NCBI GenBank assembly: GCA_945861025.1
Contig: CAMASN010000015.1
Coordinates: forward strand, 1-54,537
DNA from: Ferrithrix thermotolerans DSM 19514
GTDB taxonomy: Bacteria > Actinomycetota > Acidimicrobiia > Acidimicrobiales > Ilumatobacteraceae
Direction of reading: 5' to 3'
DNA: 54,537 nucleotides
Shown: piece after piece, positions 1 to 7,610 of the stretch
Numbering within the stretch: the first letter of the stretch is position 1
Layout: each line of letters opens with the position of its first letter
Position numbers and translations under genes: made by a program
Notes under the pieces: model-generated
Seen by the model: the letters and a program-made list of their open reading frames with translations, nothing else
Database searches by the model: none
What the model was told of the DNA's origin: nothing

Positions 1-1316
1 AAGCCAAATGGAATGCGCGGCAGGTGTACCGATGCGATGGGCTCGTTGCTCATCGTGGCGGCGTCAAGGATGACCATCTCGCTGGTGTCGCTCGAGGCGT
101 TGTACACGTAGGTCATCAGGTAGCCGTCGTCTTCGTTCACGCCGCCAGCCGCTGGCACGAAAACCGATTCGCCGGGCATGCGTCCCTTGCCGAGCTCGAT
201 AGACGTGCGCTCGCCGGTGAGCCGGTCGTACTTTAGAATCGTGCCGTCGCACAGCGATGGGTTGGCGAACGCATCGTTCGAGGGCACTGCTGCCATGTAG
301 CCGTAGCGATGGAGCTGACCAATCACCGAGTCGGCCACGCGTGGGAACTCGGCGGGCGTGTCATCGATCTGCTCTTCCGCGACGCGACCGGTGACGGTGT
401 CGATGGTCCAGCGATGCAGCGATGGCGGTGGGAAGTCCATTGGACTGTCGCGCCAGATGTGATCGAGTCGAGCAACGTCGAGCACGATTTTTGTGCCGTC
501 TTCGTATGCGTTCATTGGATGGAACACGTAGCACGGGTTGATGTCGTACCACGTGACGTTCGAGTCGTTTCCGTTGCGCGGCATCACGCCAAGGCGCGCC
601 GGGTAGTTGTGTCCCCATGTGATGGGCATCTCGCCGCGGATGGCGAGGTCGATGTCGAACACGGCCGGCAGGTCCATGAAGATCACGTGGTTACGCGTGA
701 TGTTGAAGTCGTGCATCATCGTTGGGCCGCCAACAGTGATGTTCTCTTTCTGCACAAGCCTGCCGTCGGCGCTGACGCGCAGATAGGTGAGGTAGGGCTC
801 GAGCATCGAGTATCCAAAGGCAATCAGTTCGCCAGTGGCAGGACAGGTCTTGGGGTGCGCCGTGAATGGGCCGGTGAGCACGCCATCGAAACTTGTTGGC
901 CCGAGCGTGTCGAGGTTGCCGTTGAGCGCATAGGGGAAGTGGCCTTCTTCGAGCGCCAGGATCATGCCCGCGTGACCAATCACGTTGGTGTTCGCCTTCG
1001 ATTGGGTCATGTCGGTGAGGCTTGCGCCCATGTCGATGATGACTCGATCAGGGTCGCTCATAAACGGTGTCTGCACGTAGCGGTTGCGATACCACTCGGC
1101 ATTGCCATCGCGCAGGCGCACGCCGTGGATCATTCCGTCGCCCAGAAATGGGTGATCGCTCAACCCCGTGATTGGGTTGGCACCATTGCGCAAATAGCGG
1201 CCGTTGAGTTCGGCCGGAATGTGGCCGGTGACGCGCACGTTGGTGAGTGTCTGCTCTTCGTACACCGGGGCGCCGTTGCCGCGGAGATGAACGGGAAGGT
1301 CTTCGGTAGTTGACAT
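1..1316 (-). CDS. Carotenoid oxygenase family protein (3' end outside window)
   Basis: The reading frame enters from the left edge, so the C-terminus is missing; 438 residues are visible. It resembles the RPE65/CCD family, non-heme iron dioxygenases that cleave carotenoids or stilbenes. The four expected iron-binding histidines are all present: H154 (TAHPK), H202 (MHDF), H266 (HPMNAY) and H431 (VHLPRIPFG), with spacing close to known members. The ATG is preceded by GGAAG. It lies 43 nt downstream of a PNPOx-like gene and near a TetR gene on the same strand, so the three may be co-transcribed. The substrate cannot be told from sequence. Confidence 0.9.
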   Translation of the reverse strand, partial: MSTTEDLPVHLRGNGAPVYEEQTLTNVRVTGHIPAELNGRYLRNGANPITGLSDHPFLGDGMIHGVRLRDGNAEWYRNRYVQTPFMSDPDRVIIDMGASLTDMTQSKANTNVIGHAGMILALEEGHFPYALNGNLDTLGPTSFDGVLTGPFTAHPKTCPATGELIAFGYSMLEPYLTYLRVSADGRLVQKENITVGGPTMMHDFNITRNHVIFMDLPAVFDIDLAIRGEMPITWGHNYPARLGVMPRNGNDSNVTWYDINPCYVFHPMNAYEDGTKIVLDVARLDHIWRDSPMDFPPPSLHRWTIDTVTGRVAEEQIDDTPAEFPRVADSVIGQLHRYGYMAAVPSNDAFANPSLCDGTILKYDRLTGERTSIELGKGRMPGESVFVPAAGGVNEDDGYLMTYVYNASSDTSEMVILDAATMSNEPIASVHLPRIPFG

Positions 1317-1359
1317 GGCTTCCTTCGCAGTGGTTGTAGTTGACGTGGGTTGTTTGTAA

Positions 1360-1869
1360 TCAGCCTTGAGATTGTTCTGAAGCAACGACTTCAGGTGAGC
1401 GACTCCACATCAGCGACGCATCGAAGCTGAGTGTGTAATCAGGCACGAACTCGATGATGACCCGATGTGGTGAGTCGAGGAAGTTCTGGAAGACGGCGGC
1501 CGCATTGGCGTCGTCGGAGCGCAGGAAGTTGGCGAACTCTGGGTAGAACCAGTCTTTGGTGGCACGATCGTCGTGGACGATGCACGAACCCTTGTAGCTC
1601 ACAGTGCGCCCGCCGCCCATGCGTGATCCACTGCTGTTGATGCATACGGCGGCGCGAGGAAAGCGGCGAATGGCGTTGATGCGCTTGCGTTGCTCGGCTG
1701 CAGTGAGCCAGAGGCGTCCGTCTTTGGGGAGATACGACATCACGACGCCGAATGCTTCGCCGGCGGTGTTGGTCCACATGAACACGCATTCGCGTTGGGT
1801 GGCAACCAACTTTTGTTCGAGTTCGGCAGAGAGCGCGCACTCGGTGAGGTCTTCGTAATCCCCTGACAT
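1360..1869 (-). CDS. Pyridoxamine 5'-phosphate oxidase-like FMN/F420-binding protein
   Basis: This 169-residue protein has the split-barrel pattern of the PNPOx-like superfamily. An N-terminal strand pair (ECVFMWTN, FGVVMSYLP) is followed by the LWLTAAEQRKRINAIRRFPRAAV-type core, split here as LWLTAA and KRINAIRR, and then a SYKGSCIVHDD strand. Members bind FMN, F420 or heme-like cofactors and are often single-domain reductases. It sits between a TetR gene and a carotenoid oxygenase on the same strand. The exact cofactor is not evident. Family assignment is fairly secure, function is open. Confidence 0.75.
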   Translation of the reverse strand: MSGDYEDLTECALSAELEQKLVATQRECVFMWTNTAGEAFGVVMSYLPKDGRLWLTAAEQRKRINAIRRFPRAAVCINSSGSRMGGGRTVSYKGSCIVHDDRATKDWFYPEFANFLRSDDANAAAVFQNFLDSPHRVIIEFVPDYTLSFDASLMWSRSPEVVASEQSQG

Positions 1870-1926
1870 GAAGGGACAGTAACACGCTGCGAGCGCAGAA
1901 TCTACCCTCGGTAAGTTGTTTCGCCG

Positions 1927-2544
1927 TTATGCGATGGGCGGTGTGCGGAGCCCGCTCCACAGCAGCTCAGCGAGTTGCTCGGCAAGGCCGTGAGCCGTGA
2001 GCTCTACCTGATTGAGCCACCACAATGACGTGAGCTGCAGCATGCCGACGATTGCGTAGGACCATGCTTCGGCAACCGCCGGATCGTGTCCGGTGGCAGT
2101 GCGCCATTGGCCGAGTTGAGCGGCAAGTGGCGCCGCCGACTGACTGGCGAGATAGAGCGATCGCTGCGGAGAATCATCCGACGAACCGCCGGTGGCATAC
2201 AGAAAGAGTTCGCGGTTGGCTGCAACGGTCTCAAGGTTGGCGGCGAGAAACAACACGAGTGCCGAGCGGCCGACTGGCTGGCCTGCGATTGCGCTGAGCA
2301 CCGATTGAACGATGCGCTCGGCCAGTCGAGCCGACAATGCGTTCGACAATTCAGTGCGCCCACCAATGCGCGCATAGATCACTGGTTTGGTCACGCCAGC
2401 CTCGAGCGCGATGGCTTCGAGCGATACCAGTGGGCCGTCGCGGCGGATAGCGCGCTCGGCCGCGTCGAGCACGAGCTCGCGATCGACAACTTGCTTACCT
2501 CCGGCTGGACGGCCGGGGCGGCGGCCGCTGGAGACTGTCACCAT
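1927..2544 (-). CDS. TetR/AcrR family transcriptional regulator
   Basis: The 205-residue protein has an N-terminal basic arm (GRRPGRPAGGK) and a TetR helix-turn-helix at about residues 20-66 (VLDAAERAIRRDG, LEAIALEAGVTKPVIYARIG). The C-terminal ligand-binding domain is variable and gives no effector. It is divergent from the SDR-MDR operon starting at 2638. A perfect inverted repeat at 2591-2607 lies between the two starts, so it probably represses that operon and itself. It could also act on the PNPOx-carotenoid oxygenase genes that follow it on the same strand. Confidence 0.88.
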   Translation of the reverse strand: MVTVSSGRRPGRPAGGKQVVDRELVLDAAERAIRRDGPLVSLEAIALEAGVTKPVIYARIGGRTELSNALSARLAERIVQSVLSAIAGQPVGRSALVLFLAANLETVAANRELFLYATGGSSDDSPQRSLYLASQSAAPLAAQLGQWRTATGHDPAVAEAWSYAIVGMLQLTSLWWLNQVELTAHGLAEQLAELLWSGLRTPPIA

Positions 2545-2566
2545 GATCGTGAGTGGCCTGTGGCGC

Positions 2567-2595
2567 TTGAGGTCGGCGTCATGAGCGCATACGTA
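2567..2595 (+). promoter_or_regulatory. Candidate sigma-70-type promoter for the SDR-MDR operon
   Basis: TTGAGG (2567-2572), a 17-nt spacer and TACGTA (2590-2595) form a plausible -35/-10 pair 43 nt before the SDR start codon. The -10 box overlaps the palindromic operator at 2591-2607, as expected for repression by the divergent TetR. Confidence 0.5.
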
Positions 2596-2607
2596 CCTAC
2601 AGTACGT
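2591..2607. promoter_or_regulatory. Perfect inverted repeat, probable TetR operator
   Basis: ACGTAC-CTACA-GTACGT is a perfect 6-bp inverted repeat with a 5-bp centre in the 93-bp gap between the divergent TetR (2544) and SDR (2638) starts. Position, symmetry and overlap with a -10 box fit a TetR-family operator. Binding is inferred. Confidence 0.65.
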
Positions 2608-2637
2608 TTACCCATCGATGTCACAAGGATGCCAACC

Positions 2638-3396
2638 ATGAGCACGACCCTATTCGATTTGTCCGACGACGTAGCTGTTGTCACGGGCGCCGGTCGCGGA
2701 ATCGGCGAGGGCATTGCGACAACGCTGGCCGATGCTGGCGCCGCGGTGGTGTGCGCTGCTCGTCGCCTCGACGAGGTGGAGCGCGTGGCCAAGGGCATTC
2801 GCGACCGCGGTGGTCGCGCTATTGCCGTGCAAACAGATGTCACCAACAACGATGCCGTTGAAGCGCTTGCGCAAGCAGCGATCAATGAGTTCGGTCACCT
2901 CGATATTTGGGTCAACAATGCCGGTGGGTCGCCAGTGCAATCGCCACTCACCAAGCTTGATCCCAACGAGTGGAATGCAACGATGGCGCTCAATCTCACG
3001 GCCGTGTGGGTGTGCACGAACACCGCTGCGCGTCACATGCGTGATGGAGGGCGAGTGGTCAACATCTCGTCTCGCGCCGCAGTGTCGCCCATTGTTGGAA
3101 GCGGTCACTACGCGGCCGCGAAAGCAGCGGTGAACTCGCTCACCCAAACCTTCGCGAAGGAGCTTGGTCCTCGCATCCGCGTGAACTGCATCATGCCTGG
3201 GGCCGTGCCAACCGAGATTATGATGACGGCTTTGCAACTCAGTGACAACGATCTGCCGTCGCTCGAGAAGCGGCTGCGCTTGCCCATGCGCCGCCTTGGC
3301 ACTCCGGGCGATCTTGGCGCCGCCGTGCTGTACTTCGTGTCGCCCGCCTCAAGTTGGGTCACCGGTCAGATCTTGTCAGTCGATGGCGGCATGTGA
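2638..3396 (+). CDS. SDR family oxidoreductase (short-chain dehydrogenase)
   Basis: A classical 252-residue SDR with the nucleotide-binding motif TGAGRGIG (residues 16-23), the NNAG motif, a catalytic serine in ISSRAA and YxxxK (YAAAK). It ends in the usual GQILSVDGGM. The start ATG at 2638 is preferred over 2629 because AAGGA lies 8 nt before it. Its stop TGA overlaps the ATG of the next oxidoreductase by one base, so the two form an operon. The divergent TetR probably controls it. The substrate is unknown. Confidence 0.93.
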   Translation: MSTTLFDLSDDVAVVTGAGRGIGEGIATTLADAGAAVVCAARRLDEVERVAKGIRDRGGRAIAVQTDVTNNDAVEALAQAAINEFGHLDIWVNNAGGSPVQSPLTKLDPNEWNATMALNLTAVWVCTNTAARHMRDGGRVVNISSRAAVSPIVGSGHYAAAKAAVNSLTQTFAKELGPRIRVNCIMPGAVPTEIMMTALQLSDNDLPSLEKRLRLPMRRLGTPGDLGAAVLYFVSPASSWVTGQILSVDGGM

Positions 3397-4409
3397 TGGC
3401 CGATCAGTATGTGAATCGCCGTATGGTTCTCGCCGCTCGGCCAGTCGGGTTGCCAGCCGATTCTGACTTCGAGTTCATCGAGCAAGTCGTTGAACCGTTG
3501 GCTCCCGGCATGGTGTTGGTCGAAGTCAACACGTTGTCGATTGATGCCTTCATCCGCACAGTGCTCGACGAAGGCAGCTATCACCAGTCGGTGAAACTTG
3601 GTGGCACGGTCACGGCGTTGGGTGTCGGGCGGGTGCTCGAAAGTATGGTGCCCCAACTTGTGCCGGGCGACTACGTGTTCGGACCTCTCGGCGCACAGAC
3701 CTTCGCCAGCTTGCCCGCGACGACGTTGCGTAAGCTCGACACTTCGGTGGTTGCACCCTCGGCGTATCTCGGTGCGTTAGGCATGACCACCGGACTCACT
3801 GCTTATTTCGGCATCTTCGAAGTTGGCGCGGTGAAGCCTGGCGACAACGTGGTGGTGTCTGGGGCCGCAGGCGCGGTTGGTTCAGTGGCTGGTCAATTGG
3901 CGCGCATCGCCGGAGCATCAACGGTCATCGGCATCGCAGGCGGCCCGCATAAAGCTGCGTTTCTGGTCGACGAGCTTGGCTTCGACTTCGCCATCGATTA
4001 CAAAAACGAAGATGTCAGCGCACGCTTGCGCGAGGTAGCTCCCAAGGGCGTCAACGTGATGTTCGACAATGTTGGCGGCGACATTCTCGACGCAGTGCTC
4101 GAGCAAATTGCCCAGGGCGCGCGCATCGTCATCTGCGGTGCGATGTCGCAGTACGGGCAGATGCAACACGTGAGCGGGCCGCGCAACTACTTGAAGCTGG
4201 CCGAACGCCACTCGCGTATGGAGGGCTTTGCCGTAACGCACTTTGGCAGTCGCTTCGGCGAAGCCGAGCAGGCATTGGGCGGCTGGCTTGGCGATGGTCG
4301 GCTCGTCGTTCGTGAACACATCGAGCATGGGCTCGACAGCTTTCCCGCCACCTTGCGAATGCTGTTCACCGGCGGTCATCACGGCAAGCTCTTACTCAGC
4401 GTCAGCTGA
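3396..4409 (+). CDS. MDR-superfamily NADP-dependent oxidoreductase (CurA/leukotriene B4 dehydrogenase-like)
   Basis: A 337-residue zinc-independent medium-chain reductase. The N-terminal GroES-like domain is followed by a Rossmann domain with GAAGAVGSVAGQLA. The pattern (FDNVGGDILDAVL, GARIVICGAMSQYG, MEGF) is that of curcumin/prostaglandin reductases, which reduce enone double bonds with NADPH. The ATG is fused to the preceding SDR stop (TGATG), indicating translational coupling. An SDR plus an enone reductase suggests a two-step reduction/oxidation of one carbonyl compound under TetR control (inference). A strong hairpin follows the stop. Confidence 0.9.
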   Translation: MADQYVNRRMVLAARPVGLPADSDFEFIEQVVEPLAPGMVLVEVNTLSIDAFIRTVLDEGSYHQSVKLGGTVTALGVGRVLESMVPQLVPGDYVFGPLGAQTFASLPATTLRKLDTSVVAPSAYLGALGMTTGLTAYFGIFEVGAVKPGDNVVVSGAAGAVGSVAGQLARIAGASTVIGIAGGPHKAAFLVDELGFDFAIDYKNEDVSARLREVAPKGVNVMFDNVGGDILDAVLEQIAQGARIVICGAMSQYGQMQHVSGPRNYLKLAERHSRMEGFAVTHFGSRFGEAEQALGGWLGDGRLVVREHIEHGLDSFPATLRMLFTGGHHGKLLLSVS

Positions 4410-4412
4410 TCT

Positions 4413-4457
4413 CCAGCAAGCGTGAGCGCACGGTCAACGTGCGCTCACGCTTGCTGG
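4413..4457. terminator. 20-bp perfect inverted repeat, hairpin family copy 1
   Basis: Arms at 4413-4432 and 4438-4457 are perfectly complementary with loop GTCAA. It begins 3 nt after the MDR stop codon, so it probably terminates that transcript. There is no U-tract. The core AAGCGTGAGCGCACG is close to the cores of the hairpins at 6514-6556 and 7568-7610, so these are members of one repeat family. Confidence 0.75.
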
Positions 4458-4495
4458 CGTCGCGAGACCCACAGCGTCGAACGTGGCAGCACCAC

Positions 4496-4501
4496 TAACA
4501 T
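4496..4501 (+). promoter_or_regulatory. -10 box of a probable leaderless promoter
   Basis: TAACAT ends 7 nt before the aldo/keto reductase ATG and no Shine-Dalgarno is present. This places the transcription start at or next to the start codon. Confidence 0.4.
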
Positions 4502-4508
4502 CACCGCC

Positions 4509-5432
4509 ATGACTATCCAAGGCAATCTTGTGAACGGCCAACAGCGCGAGCTTGGTGCTTTGGGTACAAAGGTCGGTGCCGTTTCGTTTGGATGTTGGCG
4601 CTTCACCGGATCCGATGTGCAGGGCGACACTGCGCTGATTGAGCATGCGCTCGACCTCGGAATGAATCTGGTCGACACGGCCGATGTGTACGGCCTCGAT
4701 TGGGGCGGTTCCGGCTTCGGAGCCAACGAGACTGCGCTTGGCGATGTGCTGCGCGGCACCCCCTCGCTGCGCGATCGCATGGTGCTGGCCACCAAGGTGG
4801 GCATCGTTCCCGGTGTCCCATATGTATCGGATCCGGCGTATCTCGTAGAGGCAACGGAGGCGTCTCTGCAGCGCTTGGGTACTGACCATGTCGACTTGTT
4901 GCAGGTGCATCGACCTGATCCGTTCACTCACCCATCACTGGTTGCCGAGGCCCTCGCTGGTCTCTGTCAACGAGGTCTGGTTCGCTCTGTTGGGGTGTCG
5001 AACCACACCCCAGCACAGGTGCGTGCGCTCGCAGCGCATCTTGCCCAGCGGGGTTTGTCGTTGGCCACGAGTCAGCCTGAGTTCTCAGCACTGCGCCTGA
5101 ACGCAATGCGCGATGGCTCGTTCGATATCTGCATGGAGCTTGGTGTCACGCCGATGGCATGGAGCCCGTTGTCGGGTGGTCGGCTCGCTACGGGTCACAA
5201 CGTTCCAAAAGCGCTCAACGCCTTGCTTCGTCAGCTTGCCTCGCGCGAAGGCGTGAGTCCTGCGGTCATTGCCGTGGCGTTTGTTCTTGCGCATCCGGCG
5301 CGATTGGTTGCAGTGGTTGGCTCGCAGAATCCCGAGCGCCTCACCGAACTGGCCCGCGCCACAACCGTGCATCTCGATCGCACCGATGTGTACGCCATCA
5401 TCCAGGCCAGCGACGGAGCCTCGTTGCCGTGA
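4509..5432 (+). CDS. Aldo/keto reductase
   Basis: A 307-residue TIM-barrel NADPH-dependent reductase. The AKR tetrad is visible: Asp and Tyr in VDTADVYG, Lys in LATKVG and His in LLQVHRPDP. The C-terminal cofactor loop VVGSQNPERLTEL is also recognisable. The start at 4509 follows a TAACAT box and gives the normal AKR N-terminus. An in-frame upstream extension to 4422 runs through the hairpin at 4413-4457 and is rejected. The downstream monooxygenase overlaps by 4 nt (GTGA), so the pair is an operon. Confidence 0.92.
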   Translation: MTIQGNLVNGQQRELGALGTKVGAVSFGCWRFTGSDVQGDTALIEHALDLGMNLVDTADVYGLDWGGSGFGANETALGDVLRGTPSLRDRMVLATKVGIVPGVPYVSDPAYLVEATEASLQRLGTDHVDLLQVHRPDPFTHPSLVAEALAGLCQRGLVRSVGVSNHTPAQVRALAAHLAQRGLSLATSQPEFSALRLNAMRDGSFDICMELGVTPMAWSPLSGGRLATGHNVPKALNALLRQLASREGVSPAVIAVAFVLAHPARLVAVVGSQNPERLTELARATTVHLDRTDVYAIIQASDGASLP

Positions 5433-6547
5433 GTTCAGCTGATGCAACGCCCTGCGAGGTCAGTTGGTTCGCTGCGCTCTGCGACGACGACTATGCCCAA
5501 CTCGGAGTCGCCGACCTCAGCTTGCGCAGCAGTCTCGAGCACTGCGGCGACATCGTGCGCACGGCCGAGTCCGTTGGCTTCGACAACGTGTTGCTTCCAT
5601 CGGGCTATGCGTTAGGAATCGACTCAATCGCGTTTGCCGCTGCGATGGCACCGGTCATCGATCGCATGAGCATGCTGGTTGCGGTGCGCACTGGAGAAAT
5701 GTGGGTGCCGCAGTTGGCGCGCCAGATCGCCACGCTCGATCAGATGATGCAGGGCCGACTCACGGTCAACATCATCTCGTCCGATCTTCCGGGTCAGGCC
5801 TTGGCCAGCGCGCCGCGCTACCAACGCACGCTCGAAGTGATGACTGCGTTGCGAACGCTGCTCGATGGCAACCGCGTCGATATCGATGGTGAGTTCGTGC
5901 AACTACATCTCGATCCGCCGCGTGTTGGCACGGTGAGCGGACGTTGTCCACCGTTGTATTTTGGCGGGCTTTCTGACGATGCGCGTGATGTGGCTGCTGC
6001 TGCTGCCGATGTGTATCTCATGTGGCCCGACACGCTCGATGGCGTCGCCGATCTTGTGGGCGATATGCGCGCCCGTGCTGCGCGTCACGGTCGCACGCTG
6101 CGGTTCGGATACCGCGTGCATGTCATCGTGCGCAACACCGAGGCCGAAGCTCACGCGGCAGCAGCGCATCTGGTTGCCGCCCTCGATGATGACGAGGGCG
6201 CGCGCATTCGCGCCCTATCGCTCGACAGTCAGTCGGTAGGTGTTCGACGCCAGGCCGAACTTCGCGAAGCCGCGAATCTCGATGGCTTCATCGAGGACAA
6301 CTTGTGGACCGGCATTGGCCGAGCGCGTAGCGGATGCGGCGCTGCTCTCGTTGGCGACCCCGATCAGATCCTCGCCAAGCTTCAGCGATATCGCGAACTC
6401 GGCATCGACGCCTTCATCTTGTCGGGCTATCCGCATCGCGACGAAGCCGAGTGGTTCGGCCGACTCGTGCTGCCGCGCCTGCCCCACTCCCCACTTCAGC
6501 GCGAGCCGTCCTCCGTAAAGCATCAGCGCACGTCAACCGTGCGCTGA
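5429..6547 (+). CDS. LLM-class FMN-dependent monooxygenase, alkanesulfonate monooxygenase (SsuD)-like
   Basis: The GTG start overlaps the AKR stop and gives 372 residues, about SsuD length. SsuD-like segments are VHVIVRNTEAEAHAAA, NLWTGIGRARSGCGAALVGD and ILSGYPHRDEAEWFG. SsuD uses FMNH2 and oxygen to release sulfite from alkanesulfonates. No flavin reductase or sulfonate ABC transporter is adjacent, so the substrate could differ. The last 11 sense codons and the TGA lie inside the hairpin at 6514-6556, giving the odd tail SSVKHQRTSTVR after the usual LPRLP end. Confidence 0.85.
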   Translation: MSSADATPCEVSWFAALCDDDYAQLGVADLSLRSSLEHCGDIVRTAESVGFDNVLLPSGYALGIDSIAFAAAMAPVIDRMSMLVAVRTGEMWVPQLARQIATLDQMMQGRLTVNIISSDLPGQALASAPRYQRTLEVMTALRTLLDGNRVDIDGEFVQLHLDPPRVGTVSGRCPPLYFGGLSDDARDVAAAAADVYLMWPDTLDGVADLVGDMRARAARHGRTLRFGYRVHVIVRNTEAEAHAAAAHLVAALDDDEGARIRALSLDSQSVGVRRQAELREAANLDGFIEDNLWTGIGRARSGCGAALVGDPDQILAKLQRYRELGIDAFILSGYPHRDEAEWFGRLVLPRLPHSPLQREPSSVKHQRTSTVR

Positions 6548-6556
6548 CGCTTTACG
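6514..6556. terminator. 19-bp inverted repeat, hairpin family copy 2
   Basis: Arms 6514-6532 and 6538-6556 pair with a single A-C mismatch and loop TCAAC. The stop codon of the SsuD-like gene (6545-6547) lies in the right arm. It probably terminates the AKR-SsuD operon. The stem is nearly identical to copy 3 at 7568-7610. Confidence 0.75.
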
Positions 6557-6606
6557 AAGGAATTGGAGTTGGCGACCGACGCTTTCGGCCGTAGCGTCCG
6601 AGGCCT

Positions 6607-7572
6607 ATGACCCGCAGCGTCGCCTTAGGCGCCGTCGGCGAGTTTGCAGCCGCTCACCACGGTGCCTTCACCAGAAGCCAGGCTGCCGAGTTCGATCTGC
6701 ACCGAGGACCAATCGCTCGTCTGAAAGCGCGCGGAGTCCTTGCTGAGCCGGTCCCAAATGTTTTGGTCGTCGTTGGCGCTCCGCCCACGTGGCAGCAACG
6801 GTTGTTCATTGCGACGTTGGCCGGAGGCGCTCCGGGCATCGCGTGTGGTCCTTCGGCCGCGCGCCTGCATCGATTCGACGGATTCGAAGTCGATCAGCGC
6901 GTCAACGTCGCCAAGCCACCTGGGGGGAGAGTGCTGCTCAAGCACGTTCAGGTTTCGCAGACCTTAGCGAGCTATGCGCGTCGTGACATCATTCAGATCG
7001 ATGGCATCCGATCGGCGAGCGCAGCCCGAACGGTGTGCGACCTCTACAACTTTCAGGGCCCGGCGGTTGGAGAACGAGCACTCGACGACTTCCAGCGCCG
7101 GGGCATGAGCCTCGCGTGGTTGAACGACGTAACGAATCGAGTTCAACAGGACAAGGGCCGTGGTCTCACGCGCTTATTGACCGAGCTCGAAGTGCGTCGC
7201 AGTCCAACGCCGGTTCGCGATTCGTGGTTCGAGAAGTTGGTCGAGCAGTGCCTGCAGTCGGTTCGAATTCCTGGGCTGGTTCGACAGCACACCATTCGCG
7301 ATTCGCGTGGTCGATTCGTTGCGCGAGTGGACTTGGCCGTGCCAGCGGTGCGCTTAGGAATCGAAGCGCATAGCAAGCGCTTCCATTCGGGTCCTCGACA
7401 AGAGGCGCTCGACCAACGGCGCGACAACGCCGTGGCACTGCAAGGTTGGGAACTGATCTACGTGGGTTACGACGATGCGAAGCGCACCCCTCGACAGGTG
7501 CGTGAGTACATCGAGCTCTTGGTGAAGCGACGCGCGCTCGACCTTGGGGTTGTTCTGCCCTTGGCTTCATAA
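6607..7572 (+). CDS. AbiEi-like N-terminal domain plus Vsr/DUF559-like nuclease-type C-terminal domain protein
   Basis: This 321-residue protein resembles a common actinobacterial family. Residues about 10-60 (EFAAAHHGAFTRSQAAE, LKARGVLAEP) look like the winged-helix domain of AbiEi antitoxins. The C-terminal part (VARVDLAVPAVRLGIE, ALDQRRDNAVALQGWELI) resembles the Vsr/DUF559 endonuclease-like fold, with D and E in the right setting. No AbiEii toxin partner is present. The TAA stop is supplied by the hairpin at 7568-7610, and the gene is bracketed by two nearly identical hairpins. Role unknown; possibly defence or DNA repair. Confidence 0.65.
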   Translation: MTRSVALGAVGEFAAAHHGAFTRSQAAEFDLHRGPIARLKARGVLAEPVPNVLVVVGAPPTWQQRLFIATLAGGAPGIACGPSAARLHRFDGFEVDQRVNVAKPPGGRVLLKHVQVSQTLASYARRDIIQIDGIRSASAARTVCDLYNFQGPAVGERALDDFQRRGMSLAWLNDVTNRVQQDKGRGLTRLLTELEVRRSPTPVRDSWFEKLVEQCLQSVRIPGLVRQHTIRDSRGRFVARVDLAVPAVRLGIEAHSKRFHSGPRQEALDQRRDNAVALQGWELIYVGYDDAKRTPRQVREYIELLVKRRALDLGVVLPLAS

Positions 7573-7610
7573 AGCGTCAGCGCACGTCGACCGTGCGCTG
7601 ACGCTTTATG
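7568..7610. terminator. 19-bp perfect inverted repeat, hairpin family copy 3 (bidirectional terminator)
   Basis: Arms 7568-7586 and 7592-7610 are perfectly complementary with loop TCGAC. The left arm holds the TAA of the plus-strand gene ending at 7572. The right arm holds the TAA of the minus-strand hydrolase ending at 7606. One palindrome thus serves as stop codon and likely terminator for both convergent genes. Confidence 0.8.

Noticed and set aside
309-1313. Long plus-strand open frame of 334 codons
   Set aside because: It is antisense to the carotenoid oxygenase, whose frame has all four metal histidines; the plus product has no recognisable domain.
2086-2637. Upstream extension of the SDR frame
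   Set aside because: It overlaps the TetR gene and the operator; the Shine-Dalgarno supports ATG 2638.
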